Below are positions 1 through 7,235 of a stretch of DNA of 10,626 nt, in pieces (positions within the stretch are counted from its first letter, which is position 1; every line of letters starts with the position of its first letter). The stretch is from Podochytrium sp. JEL0797. Lineage: Eukaryota; Chytridiomycota; Chytridiomycetes; Chytridiales; Chytriomycetaceae. The stretch is taken from assembly GCA_027596195.1 (NCBI GenBank), contig JADGJG010000945.1, positions 1 to 10,626 of the forward strand, given 5' to 3'. The notes below the pieces were generated by a model. The model had not been told where the DNA came from. It was given only the letters and a program-made list of their open reading frames with translations, and did no database searches. Both the position numbers and the translations under genes were made by a program.

Positions 1-370
1 AAAGTATGACAGTAGATGATTATTCCTTCATTCACAAATGATATTGAGAAATGTACGTTATTGGTGACACTGGCTTCATCACGAACCAGATACCCAACAG
101 GGTTGCTTTTGTGCAGTTGGCTTTACGCGACAAGTAGAAGGTTTTTTTATGACAAAATTTTTTTCACTAAAGAAATTACAGCAGATGAAGGAATGGAAGG
201 TGGAGTATCATTTCGACCAAACCACGGTATATCCTAGCCGCGAATGCCTAGGCTCTATGACTGCCCCTGACCAACAAAATTTTTTTTCGGTCCGTGAATT
301 ACGGGAAAAAAACGGCGGCCCAATAATTTTTTTCTTCAGGAGGGGTATTCCATGGAGACTAGCAAACACC
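1..370. other. Gene-poor flank, no supported feature
   Basis: I see no convincing coding region here. Short open frames exist on both strands but lack recognisable motifs and are rich in A/T runs. Several poly-T stretches (around 139-165 and 280-290) give it the look of intergenic sequence downstream of the minus-strand nitrilase. A gene running in from the left edge cannot be excluded. Confidence 0.5.
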
Positions 371-430
371 GCCCCACGAGATCCAACAATGCCCTCTCCT
401 CCAGCACGCGACGTATTCGATCCAAAATCT
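371..430 (-). pseudogene. Decayed fragment of the nitrilase 3' coding end
   Basis: The first 40 bases of this stretch match plus-strand positions 564-603, inside the last exon of the neighbouring nitrilase, at 32 of 40 positions in an ungapped comparison by eye. The match weakens towards 430. One minus-strand frame reads RRVLEERALLDLVG, against ARVLEERQLLDPVG in the intact protein. The fragment is in the same orientation as the gene, about 190 bp beyond it, and does not line up with a complete open frame. The simplest reading is a remnant of an old tandem duplication, or of a second copy mostly lost. It is too short to have enzyme function. Confidence 0.6.
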
Positions 431-475
431 ACAAAAGTTCAAAATCCGGTTTCTAAAAGCGATCTATCGATTCAT

Positions 476-481
476 TTTATT
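476..481 (-). terminator. Poly(A) signal of the nitrilase gene
   Basis: A canonical AATAAA on the minus strand lies 8 bases after the stop codon at 490-492. The position is close for a fungal poly(A) signal but plausible. No other AATAAA is visible just downstream. Confidence 0.45.
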
Positions 482-489
482 TTCAAATT

Positions 490-1581
490 TCAATCCAAGA
501 AAGTGGCAAGACCCTGTCTCGTACGATCCACCACCAACCTCGTGACATCCGGCCTCGAATAATGTCCCACCGGGTCCAACAACTGCCTCTCCTCCAACAC
601 GCGGGCAAATTCAAGATCCACAAACTTGACACATTCCTCCTTGGCCACGGGCTCCAAGATCCACTGACCATCCGGCCCCACAACACACGAACCCCCATCG
701 GCAATCCAATCTTCGCCATTCTTGTCCATGTGTTGCATCATCTCATCGTACGCTGGAATCGGGTTGATGGCTTGCGCCTGGGCAAGAAATTGGCGGTTCA
801 TGATGTTGCAGACTGAAATGACAAAGGAGCGCGATTCGTTGGCAATGAAACGTGTAATGTCGATGGTGTTGCGGACCGAACCGGGCCAGACGGCAATGTG
901 GAGGTCTTCGCCTTGAGCATATAGGGCGGCGCGGGAGAGTGGCATCCAATTCTTGAAATTGATCTTGTTTGAGACGGTGATTTCGGGAGGGGTGATCAAA
1001 ACACGCCGCACTTACCTCCCAACAGTTCAACACGCCCATGGTAAAGTCGCCCATCTTCTTGACTCTCAATCCATGGCCATCACCAATGGCCCAGGCAAGT
1101 CGCTCTTCATGCGTCGGCATAAGTTTGCGGTGGACATTCTCGATATTCCCCGTGGCTCCAATAGTCACAGCCGAGCAATAAAGACTGTGAGCGCCCCTGT
1201 CCTGGGCGCGTTCGATGGTTCCAACAACGATGGAGATTCCTCTCTCCTTGGCCACCTTGCAGAGCGGCGCGAGGTCTCCTCCGCCGTTGAGATCAATCTG
1301 CACGGCTTCCTCGACGTAACGCGCATACAGCGCCTTCTGGCTCGGAGAGTTGAAGGCAGCAGCATGCGTTCTTTCCAACCACCAAGGGTACCTGTGGCGA
1401 GTGGTGAGTTGTGGGTTTGGGATGGCAAAGGATCAGCGAGTCACCCCGGAATCGTTGCCTCGCCAAACACGACAAGGGCAGCCCCGCCGTCGGCGGCGGA
1501 GGTGACAAAGGTGACAACTTTGGCGATCGTTTCGGTCTTGTGCAGGATCACGGGAGAGAGCTGTGCGATGGCGACTTTCAT
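490..1581 (-). CDS. Nitrilase / carbon-nitrogen hydrolase, three exons
   Basis: Exons are 1581-1445, 1391-1016 and 951-490, giving 324 residues, normal for branch-1 nitrilases. Introns 1392-1444 (53 nt) and 952-1015 (64 nt, GTAAGT donor) are GT..AG. Joining them restores GEATIPGYPWW and LNCWENWMPL, both nitrilase hallmarks. The catalytic triad is visible: Glu41 in FGEATIPG, Lys135 in HRKLMPTHEER and Cys169 in NCWEN. The start MKVAIAQLSP is the usual beta-strand start of the family. Known members hydrolyse nitriles to carboxylic acid and ammonia, using the Cys as nucleophile, usually as helical oligomers in the cytosol. The C-terminal GHYSRPDV segment is also typical. Fungal cyanide hydratases share the CWEN motif but are usually somewhat longer. 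Substrate (aliphatic, aryl or cyanide) cannot be decided from sequence alone. No signal peptide is present, and no frame damage is seen. Confidence 0.93.
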
Positions 1582-1771
1582 TTGTTGGGTGATTTCGGGG
1601 GAAGTCGGGTGCGATCCGCGCGTATTTGAAGTCGCGGCTATCTTATCGTTTTCGATTCACTGGAAACGCTTGGCTTCTCCTCACAAAGAAATCCTCTCCA
1701 CCCAGATCCATCACACGCTCGAGGTGGTTCGAAAAATGGGCCGCGTTGCGCGCGAAATCATTTAATTTTTT

Positions 1772-1776
1772 ATTGG
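1772..1776 (-). promoter_or_regulatory. CCAAT box upstream of the nitrilase
   Basis: The minus strand reads TAGCCAATAAAAA about 190 bases before the nitrilase ATG, a usual distance for a CCAAT element bound by the fungal Hap/CBC complex. A single five-base match is weak evidence. The interval 1582-1816 otherwise shows no clear feature. Confidence 0.3.
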
Positions 1777-1816
1777 CTAGGCAATTTTCGAGTTACATTG
1801 GGCGCGTTTTTAACAA

Positions 1817-1822
1817 TTTATT
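1817..1822 (-). terminator. Poly(A) signal of the small heat-shock gene
   Basis: AATAAA on the minus strand, 53 bases after the stop codon at 1876-1878, a good distance for a eukaryotic cleavage signal. Confidence 0.55.
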
Positions 1823-1875
1823 CACACATTTGCAAGACGAAGCAGAAAGCAGAAAAAAAACTCATTTGCTCTCCT

Positions 1876-2522
1876 TCACTCGATTGCAATCTTCTTGATG
1901 CCCTCATCCTCATCAACCTTCTCTTTCTTTCCGAGCTCGAGCTTCAATACACCATCGGACATGGAAGCCTTGATCGAATCGGCGTCGACGTCCTTGGGCA
2001 AGCCGATCGAGCGAGAGAAACTGCCACTGGCTCTCTCAATGACATGGCGCTGAACGAATTAATGGGGATTAGCAACAAAGGTTTTTTGTATAGCGCGGGA
2101 AAACTCACGACTTCGTCCTTGTCCACGACTTCATTCTTGTGCTCTCCAGAAATCGTGAGAACTCCATCCTTGACGCTCACGTTGATCTCGTCCTTGGGAA
2201 TTCCTGGAACCTCGACGTTGAACACGTAGGATTTGTCGAGCTCCTTGATATTCATGCGAGGGCCGTTGACCATGGTGGAACAGAAGGGCTCGTCGAGTTT
2301 GGAAGGCGAAGCAAGCTCGTTGAAGAGGCTGTTCATGCGTCTCTCCATGAGCGAGAAGGGCTCCAACAAGAACGGGTCGTTGGCAAAGGCGGAACGCGGC
2401 TGCAAAATGGCGGCGTTTCGGCGGTGGGTTGTGAGGCCCCAGAGGCTGCGCCTGGTCGATGGATGTTGGTTGGTGCGGCGGGAGAGGCTGCGGAAGCTGT
2501 TGCGAGCGGTGTTTGTGAGCAT
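1876..2522 (-). CDS. Small heat-shock protein (Hsp20/alpha-crystallin), probably mitochondrial, two exons
   Basis: Exons 2522-2109 and 2049-1876 encode 195 residues; the intron 2050-2108 (59 nt) has a GTGAGT donor and a TTCAG acceptor. Joining them gives a full alpha-crystallin domain at about residues 92-180, with YVFNVEVPGIPKDEI, VLTISGEHKNE and the family signature DGVLKLELGK. A C-terminal I-x-I motif (Ile192-Ala-Ile194) is the peptide that docks into neighbouring dimers in this family. The proteins are ATP-independent holdases that keep unfolding proteins soluble. Residues 1-48 have nine arginines and no acidic residue, as expected of a mitochondrial presequence. I chose the ATG at 2522 because the in-frame ATG at 2612 would place the perfect heat-shock element (2586-2605) inside the coding region. 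Matrix location is inference from composition. Confidence 0.92.
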
Positions 2523-2572
2523 GTTTTTTTTTGGAGGGGGGCGGCGCAGTCGCTCCGCTTTTGTTTTGTTTG

Positions 2573-2580
2573 CCACGTGG
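2573..2580. promoter_or_regulatory. Palindromic E-box/G-box CCACGTGG
   Basis: A perfect 8-bp palindrome with a CACGTG core lies between the heat-shock element and the heat-shock protein ATG, about 50 bases from the start. Such cores are bound by bHLH factors in fungi. The location is suggestive, but binding is not shown by sequence. Confidence 0.4.
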
Positions 2581-2585
2581 GAACG

Positions 2586-2605
2586 AGAATCTTCTGGAAT
2601 CTTCG
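2586..2605 (-). promoter_or_regulatory. Perfect four-unit heat-shock element
   Basis: Four contiguous 5-bp units alternate exactly as nGAAn-nTTCn-nGAAn-nTTCn (AGAAT CTTCT GGAAT CTTCG on the plus strand). This is the canonical binding site for trimeric Hsf1. It lies about 64-83 bases before the start codon of the Hsp20 gene on its own strand side, which supports both heat induction of that gene and the choice of the ATG at 2522. Three or more perfect units make a strong site in known fungi. Confidence 0.85.
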
Positions 2606-3092
2606 ATGTCAAAATGATTCATTGTTTGTTCACTTAAAACTGGCATGCATATTTGCTTATCATTGGAAGGAGGAGGTGATCTTGCCTTGCCTTGATGGTG
2701 GATGATGCTCAAAACTTGCTGTCTGCTGTTGAGTTTCACCCACTCCGCCCAATAATTAATTTCTGCTGGTTTAAGTCTCTGCGCAAGACGACTTCAAATC
2801 GAGTCTTCTCTGCTGGTGAAGTGGCCTCGAGCCGAAGGGAGAGTCCTTGACCGTATTGAGCGTGATGTTGTAAAATGCTCAAAATTTTGAAGAAGCCTTT
2901 GTTGGTTCACTTTTTAGAGGGAATGAGAGAGAAAGAAGAGACGTCTTATGAAGGCACGCGTCTGCGACTGCTTCCCCAATGCGACAGAACGAGCGAGTTA
3001 AATAGAATTGATCGAGTGGGATTCAAAAGTTGAACCAATCAAATTTCTGGAAGGTCTGTTGGGTGGATCTTGACGGGATTGACAAATACAAG
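2606..3092. other. Promoter/intergenic stretch upstream of the Hsp20 gene
   Basis: No coding region is supported. Around 2749-2753 a CCAAT pentamer occurs on the plus strand (reverse orientation relative to the gene). A 13-base string (AGTGGGATTCAAA, 3015-3027) is the same as one in the repeat array at 3736-3748, hinting that fragments of that repeat family extend outside the element. Nothing else stands out. Confidence 0.4.
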
Positions 3093-3351
3093 TAGCTTAG
3101 TACATAGAAATAACAGAACTAGATAATGGAATTAGTGGGGGGGACGGGTTCGAGTCGCTTCTGCTATGAAACCGTGAGAATGACCATTTCCTTCTCCACT
3201 TACTTTCGCAATATTCGCATTTTGCTAGTGATGTCACTATCCAAAGATTCTTCATAGCAGATTGCTTTCCCCGCCCCACTCGGGGACTCTGGTGAAACCC
3301 CACTCCGCTCCACCCGCGCCTGGCTGTCTCCTCCTTCATCACATTGATTCT
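3093..3351 (+). repeat. Left terminal inverted repeat
   Basis: The left arm begins TAGCTTAGTACATAGAAATA, against TAGTTTAGCTCACAGAAATA in the right arm (17 of 20). It continues through AGTGATGTCACTATCCAAAG and CGGGGACTCTGGTGA to ACATTGATTCT. It carries about 35 extra bases near 3144-3190 that are absent from the right arm. The 8-bp palindrome AGTGATGTCACT core lies in the best-conserved part. Confidence 0.65.
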
Positions 3352-3473
3352 GATTGATTCGTTTTATTGCCCCACTGGATCTTCGCTACAACTACCGTCG
3401 CGTTTGCCGTGAACTCGCCGAAACGAAGACAAACTACTTCGACGCCACGTTTGCCCTCGGCCAAGTAAAGCTA

Positions 3474-3540
3474 CCAGCAGCAGCAGTCCGAGGTGCATCA
3501 GCCCGAGGTACAGCAGCCCGAGGTGCAGCAGCAGCAGCCC
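3474..3540 (+). repeat. CAG-rich minisatellite, three 15-bp units
   Basis: Three consecutive 15-base units (3484-3498, 3499-3513, 3514-3528) share the core CAGCCCGAGGTGCAG and are flanked by CAG triplets. In one plus frame they would read Q-P-E-V-Q, but that frame has a TAA just upstream and a stop soon after, so coding use is not supported. Expansion by slippage is the likely origin. Confidence 0.75.
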
Positions 3541-3588
3541 CAAAAATTGGTGATAATTCAAATTCATTCTTCTTGATTATTGATGAAC

Positions 3589-4172
3589 TGCGGTCGTTGT
3601 AATCGAAAATCGGGGTCGTTGACAGCTCTCGCAAACTTTGAATAATCGGCGATGAACCAAATTTGAGTGAAATCGCTCCTACGTTGCAAACTGAATCTGA
3701 AAGTATAAACTACGTGTCTTACTTTTGGGTTAGTGAAGTGGGATTCAAACTGCGGTAGTTGGAATCGAAAATCGGAGACTTTGACACACTTCGCGAACTT
3801 TGATAAATCCGCGATATTCGAAAGTTGTATGAAATCACCCTTAAGCTGGTACTTGAGTCTGAAAGTATAAAATACGTCTTGTGTTTCTGGGTTATAGATG
3901 TTGGATTTAAACTTCGCTGTCGTTGGCAATGACAGCTCTGGCAAACTTTGAAAAATCCGCGATATTCGAGTCTGAAACTATAAATTACGACTAATACTTC
4001 TGGGTTATTGATGTGGGATTCAAACTGCGGTCTGTAGAATCGAAAATCGCTGCTTCGACAGCTCACGCAAACTTTGAAAAATCAGTGTGAGTGTGTAAAA
4101 CACGTCTTCTACTTCTGTGTTCTTGATGCGGGATTCAAACTGCGGTCGTTGTAATCCAAAATTCGAAGCTTA
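3589..4172 (+). repeat. Degenerate tandem array with 162-, 161-, 114- and 115-bp spacing
   Basis: Five unit starts resembling TGCGGTCGTTGTAATCGAAA occur at 3589, 3751, about 3913, 4026 and 4141. The first two 162-bp units match at about 120 of 162 positions without gaps. The later units lack roughly 47 bases from the middle of the long unit. Strongly kept pieces are GCAAACTTTGAAAAATC, CTGAAAGTATAAA and GGGATTCAAACTGCGG. The final, incomplete unit runs into TATACTTTCAG (about 4170-4182), the reverse complement of the CTGAAAGTATA kept inside the other units. On the minus strand the first two units stay open in one frame (54 codons each), but the peptides agree at only about half their residues, as expected without selection. 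Confidence 0.8.
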
Positions 4173-4359
4173 TACTTTCAGCCTAAAACAATTATGTGAA
4201 TGGTTGTCGCCCAGCGACACTCCTGGTGTCGATTATTTTTGGACAGAAATGTCACTCAAAATAAAGCGATTCTCTCAAAAACAACAGTAGCAATCCCAGC
4301 TTCCACAGCTAGTTTTTTGATGCGGAATAGAACCGTCTCCGCCACCTGGCTGGCTATCG

Positions 4360-4424
4360 TCGAGAGCTGTCAAAGCAACAGATTTCGATTCCAACGACAA
4401 TCCCGAATTAATATCCCAGAAGTA
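4360..4424 (-). repeat. Inverted copy of the array unit
   Basis: Read on the minus strand, this segment gives TACTTCTGGGATATTAATTC, then GGGATT, GTCGTTGGAATCGAAA and TTGACAGCTCTCG, in the same order as the plus-strand array units at 3589-4141. It lacks the few bases containing CAAACTGC. Together with the array it makes an internal inverted repeat with a spacer of about 180-220 bp, nested inside the outer terminal inverted repeats. Confidence 0.7.
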
Positions 4425-4531
4425 TTTTGATCATTTGAGCTAGTGGATGGGATATTGGGTTTAGGACAGGTGTTCGCTTTTTGTTTGAAACTCCGTATAA
4501 GCCATCAATTTTTTCTTCTTAGAGAATTCGT

Positions 4532-5050
4532 TCAAAATCCTCTTCGAGTACTGCAATTTTTTTGGTTTCTCTGTTCGGCCACTTTCTGGCTGAGCAAGTA
4601 CCCCTTGAGATCTGGGGTCACAACAATGAACTGGTGACACCAACCGACACTTGACTTATGGTGGGTCGTGTCGAAGAATTTGCGATGCTCATCACCGCTT
4701 TCACCCATCAAACACGACGGTAGAAGGTTATCGCAGAGCTGGACGAGTTTGAAACACCACGGGAATTTCCGACTTGATCAGCTTGATGGCATGGTCAAAG
4801 TCGGAGAAGGGTCCGACTTCTGGTTCGGTGGCCGAGGACGCTGTTGGTCCACCGAACGTGAGGTCTGACGCAAGACCTCCACGGACACAGTGGTGGTAGG
4901 GAACTCAGTTCCAACGGTAGAGGAGGAGGAGGCTTGGTGGCGAAGACGGATTAGAACTGAGAGAATCAATGTGTAGAAGGGAGTGACAGCCAGGTTCGAG
5001 TGGGGCATCACCAGAGTCCCCGAACGAGACGGGGAAACCAATGGAAGCAT
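4532..5050 (-). pseudogene. Frameshifted coding remnant inside the element, family unknown
   Basis: Three minus-strand frames are open in succession. 5050 to about 4875 begins MLPLVSPSRSG within the right terminal repeat and includes TVGTEFPTTTVSVEVL. 4904-4728 reads ASDLTFGG and later DFDHAIKLIKSEIPVVF. 4777-4532 includes DEHRKFFDTTHHKSSVGWC and HQFIVVTPDLKGYLLSQKV. The peptides look protein-like but belong to no family I recognise. No intron of normal size joins them, so at least two frameshifts are needed. It could be the worn coding part of the element or an unrelated gene fragment captured by it. Chance open frames cannot be excluded. Confidence 0.35.
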
Positions 5051-5164
5051 CTTTGGATAGTGACATCACTAAAATGTGAAGAATTGGAAAGTATGTGGAA
5101 AACTATCTTTCCCCCCTTCACTAAATTCAATTCACTTTTTTATTTATTTCTGTGAGCTAAACTA
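4962..5164 (-). repeat. Right terminal inverted repeat
   Basis: This arm mirrors 3093-3351 and is described by the shared blocks given for the left arm. It carries the MFS gene's likely poly(A) signals (5139-5148), which the left arm lacks (it has AGAAATAACAG there). Its outer end is 34 bases past the transporter stop codon. Confidence 0.65.
5139..5148 (-). terminator. Overlapping poly(A) signals for the MFS gene
   Basis: The minus strand reads AATAAATAAA, two overlapping AATAAA hexamers, about 50-60 bases after the transporter stop codon. They lie within the right terminal repeat of the element, so the element appears to supply the mRNA 3' end. I see no AATAAA in the 34 bases between the stop codon and the element. 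Confidence 0.5.
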
Positions 5165-5197
5165 TGCACAGAATATGAGGTCCCCACAACCATCTTA

Positions 5198-6977
5198 TCA
5201 CTGCCCGAACTTGCTCCAATTGCGAATCCTCTCTCCATACACATATAACAAAATTGGCGCTGGAATTCCCACCACAATCCCCACACACGCCAACAACGTA
5301 TTCCCCCATCCATACCCCATTGAATCAAACATACTCTGCGCAAACAGCGGGAACCCAAATCCAGCCAATGAACGCAACGAACTCACGGCCGCCAGTGCAC
5401 TCGCGGCATACATGCTGTACACGTCCACAGTGTACACTGTGAGCGCTTGAAATGTGATATTAACTGATACAGCGAAAAGGGCGATGCCGATGTCAGGGAC
5501 AATCCAGTGGACTGTGTTTTGGGCGGACCAGCCGTAGATGAAGAGTCCAAGGGGGAGGAGGAAAGCGGCGGGGATGCAGACGGGGAGGCGGTATTCGGGC
5601 TTGTGGGGCGTGTTGTACTTTTTTTGCAGGTACGCGCTGATGGTGTCGAGGAGGCCTCCGCTGCAGCGGTTTCCGATAAAGAGGCCGATGGCAAGAGCGA
5701 GGTAGTGGAGAGTCGAGATGTTGGTCGATTCGCCATAGTTGACGACAAACAGTTCCGAGAATGTCGAAAGGACAATGTACTAATTGATGAAATCGAGACA
5801 ATTTAAGGTTGGTTGCCAGAAGAAAAAATTCGCGACAAAAGAAGTTTGTTACCATCACTCCATAAACGAATGCCATAATCAGAGCAATGGTTAAACAAAT
5901 TGGTTGCGTAAAGAGGAGGACGAAGGGACGGGTGAGGGCACTTCGGAGGACATTGGCAGCGTCAATTTGGTGACTTGTGTCACCGCTCCCACTCGCTTTT
6001 TGCTCGCGAGCTCTGAGGATTGGAGCATAGGTTTCTGGAAGCCAGAACGTTCCCGCTAAGGCTAAAACTCCAGCCAGAATACTGACAATGTAAAAGAGCC
6101 AGTTCCACGAAATGGCTTGCGTCAAGAAACCACCAATGATGGGACCAAGGGCTGGAGCGAGAATGACACCAAGAGCGTAGTATGACATGGCAGCACCCAT
6201 CTCGGCACCGTTGAAACAGTCGCTGACAACACTTCCGGCGAGCTGTGGCGGTGCAGGAAAATTGAGTGGATATCACTTTGCCACATTACTAATGGTTGTC
6301 ACTCACAGCAATGGGCGCACTTCCACCGAGACCAGCAAAGAATCTGAACGCCAGCAACTGTCCCAACGTTTGCGAGAATCCACAGAGCGCGTTGAAGAGG
6401 ACAAAGAACCACAAGGAGATTTGCAAGACTTTGTAACGCCCGTAAATCTCAGAAAGCGGACCAAGAATGAGGGGGCCAATCGCATAGGCGAGTACAAAGA
6501 TGGACAGCGTCATTTCCATTTCAATCACAGTGGTGATTTTGAGGTCTGCCAATCAAGACGAGCATTTGTCAGCGTTGCTATCACTGTGGTAAAACACGTA
6601 GGTAACTCAAATTTCCGTACCGTATGCAATAGTGCGCAACGCTGGCGCAATCATTGAAGATGAAATCGGAGAGATAAACGTGTACATGGATGCAAAGGCA
6701 ACGGCTCTCCATTTCTGTTTTTGCGAGATAGAAAGCGAAGTCAGTTCCAAATACGGATCCACATCGTCAGCAAAGCGGGTGCGACCTTTGAACGCGGCCA
6801 CTCTCTCGGATTGCTCGAGTTCGGATTCGCCACATCCTGCTTGGGTTCCAGCTGGGCCTCGGGGTCGTCTTGGATCATCAGCTGCTCTTTGGTAGGCGGA
6901 GTGGATGGGGTAGCCTTTTCGAATTCATTCGAGGGTGCTGCTGTTGAAGCAGTGGAAGGTGCGGCAGAGCTGCTCAT
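5198..6977 (-). CDS. MFS transporter, DHA1 (drug/polyamine:proton antiporter) type, five exons
   Basis: Exons are 6977-6786, 6714-6621, 6545-6307, 6242-5853 and 5779-5198, giving 498 residues. Introns are 64-75 nt; the first has a weak GTCGCA donor but a good branch-like AACTGAC. Splicing restores NPREWPRSKKWRAVAF, the conserved entry to helix 1. Twelve hydrophobic segments can be placed. Motif A, GPLSEIYGR, is at 124-132 between helices 2 and 3; the Arg of helix 4 is at 163 (LAFRFFAGLGGS); the antiporter motif in helix 5 includes LGPIIGG (207-213); PETYAPIL follows helix 6. PEYRLP and VDVYSMYAASALAA in the second half are typical of this family. Members export drugs, polyamines or toxins in exchange for protons, mostly at the plasma membrane. 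The Ser/Thr/Pro-rich N-terminus (1-50) is cytosolic. The substrate is not predictable. Confidence 0.94.
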
Positions 6978-6993
6978 GACTTTGGATCCGGCT

Positions 6994-7106
6994 TGACAAT
7001 TTTTTTTTCAATCAGAATCCGCGCCCAGAAATTTTTTAAATTGTTGGCCTCTGACAAATGCATTTGACAAATTCAAATCCGTCTCTGGCTGACAAAGGGC
7101 TGACAA
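6994..7106. promoter_or_regulatory. Cluster of five TGACAA sites upstream of the MFS gene
   Basis: TGACAA occurs on the plus strand at 6994, 7052, 7065, 7090 and 7101, four of them within 55 bases and all in the same orientation. TGACA is the core recognised by TALE-class homeodomain proteins. The cluster sits within 130 bases of the transporter start codon, in the 258-bp gap between the two genes. Function is inference; simple local duplication could also give it. Confidence 0.35.
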
Positions 7107-7235
7107 AGCCATCACGAACATGATTTTGCGCTCGCACATACCTAATGCTTTTCTTTTTTCATTTTCTCTTCTCATCCCATTACTTATCCACGGCAAATAA
7201 CCCAAAAAAAAAGAGCATTTTACACGCTTCCCCAT

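Larger units (their letters stand above)
3093..5164. mobile_element. Old element of about 2.07 kb with long terminal inverted repeats
   Basis: The sequence from 3093 rightwards matches, with gaps, the reverse complement read from 5164 leftwards over roughly 200-260 bases. Perfect stretches include 22 bases (3227-3248 with 5049-5070), 16 bases (3280-3295 with 5008-5023), 10 bases (3319-3328 with 4985-4994) and 12 bases near 3340-3351 with 4962-4973. The interior holds tandem repeats, an inverted copy of one repeat unit and a frameshifted coding remnant, but no intact transposase. Long diverged TIRs around a gene-poor core fit a non-autonomous DNA transposon or a foldback element. Both proposed ends abut a TA dinucleotide, but the outermost bases are too diverged to establish a target duplication or a superfamily. 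An inverted segmental duplication is the alternative. Confidence 0.6.

Noticed and set aside
2523..2612. Earlier in-frame ATG at 2612 for the heat-shock protein
   Set aside because: It would put the perfect heat-shock element and the CACGTG palindrome inside the coding region and add acidic residues ahead of a clean presequence.
3140..3165. tRNA-like B box (GGGTTCGAGTC) in the left terminal repeat
   Set aside because: The bases flanking the loop do not form a T stem, and no D arm, anticodon arm or acceptor stem can be built upstream. The similar GGTTCGAGTGG at 4993-5003 also lacks a cloverleaf.
3354..3602. 82-codon plus-strand frame with an Ala/Arg-rich stretch
   Set aside because: Its second half is simply the CAG minisatellite read in the Ala frame and its end runs into the repeat array. 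The first part (LDLRYNYRRVCRELAE) looks somewhat protein-like, but there is no homology I know.
3589..4172. CRISPR array
   Set aside because: The repeats are contiguous, diverged and of variable length, without unique spacers, in a eukaryotic context.
6715..6785. Open reading through the first MFS intron (peptide with DDVDPYLELTSL), which resembles transporter N-termini
   Set aside because: That frame has no upstream ATG and has a stop behind it. Splicing at 6785/6715 instead gives the conserved NPREWPRSKKW join, with a good branch-like sequence.
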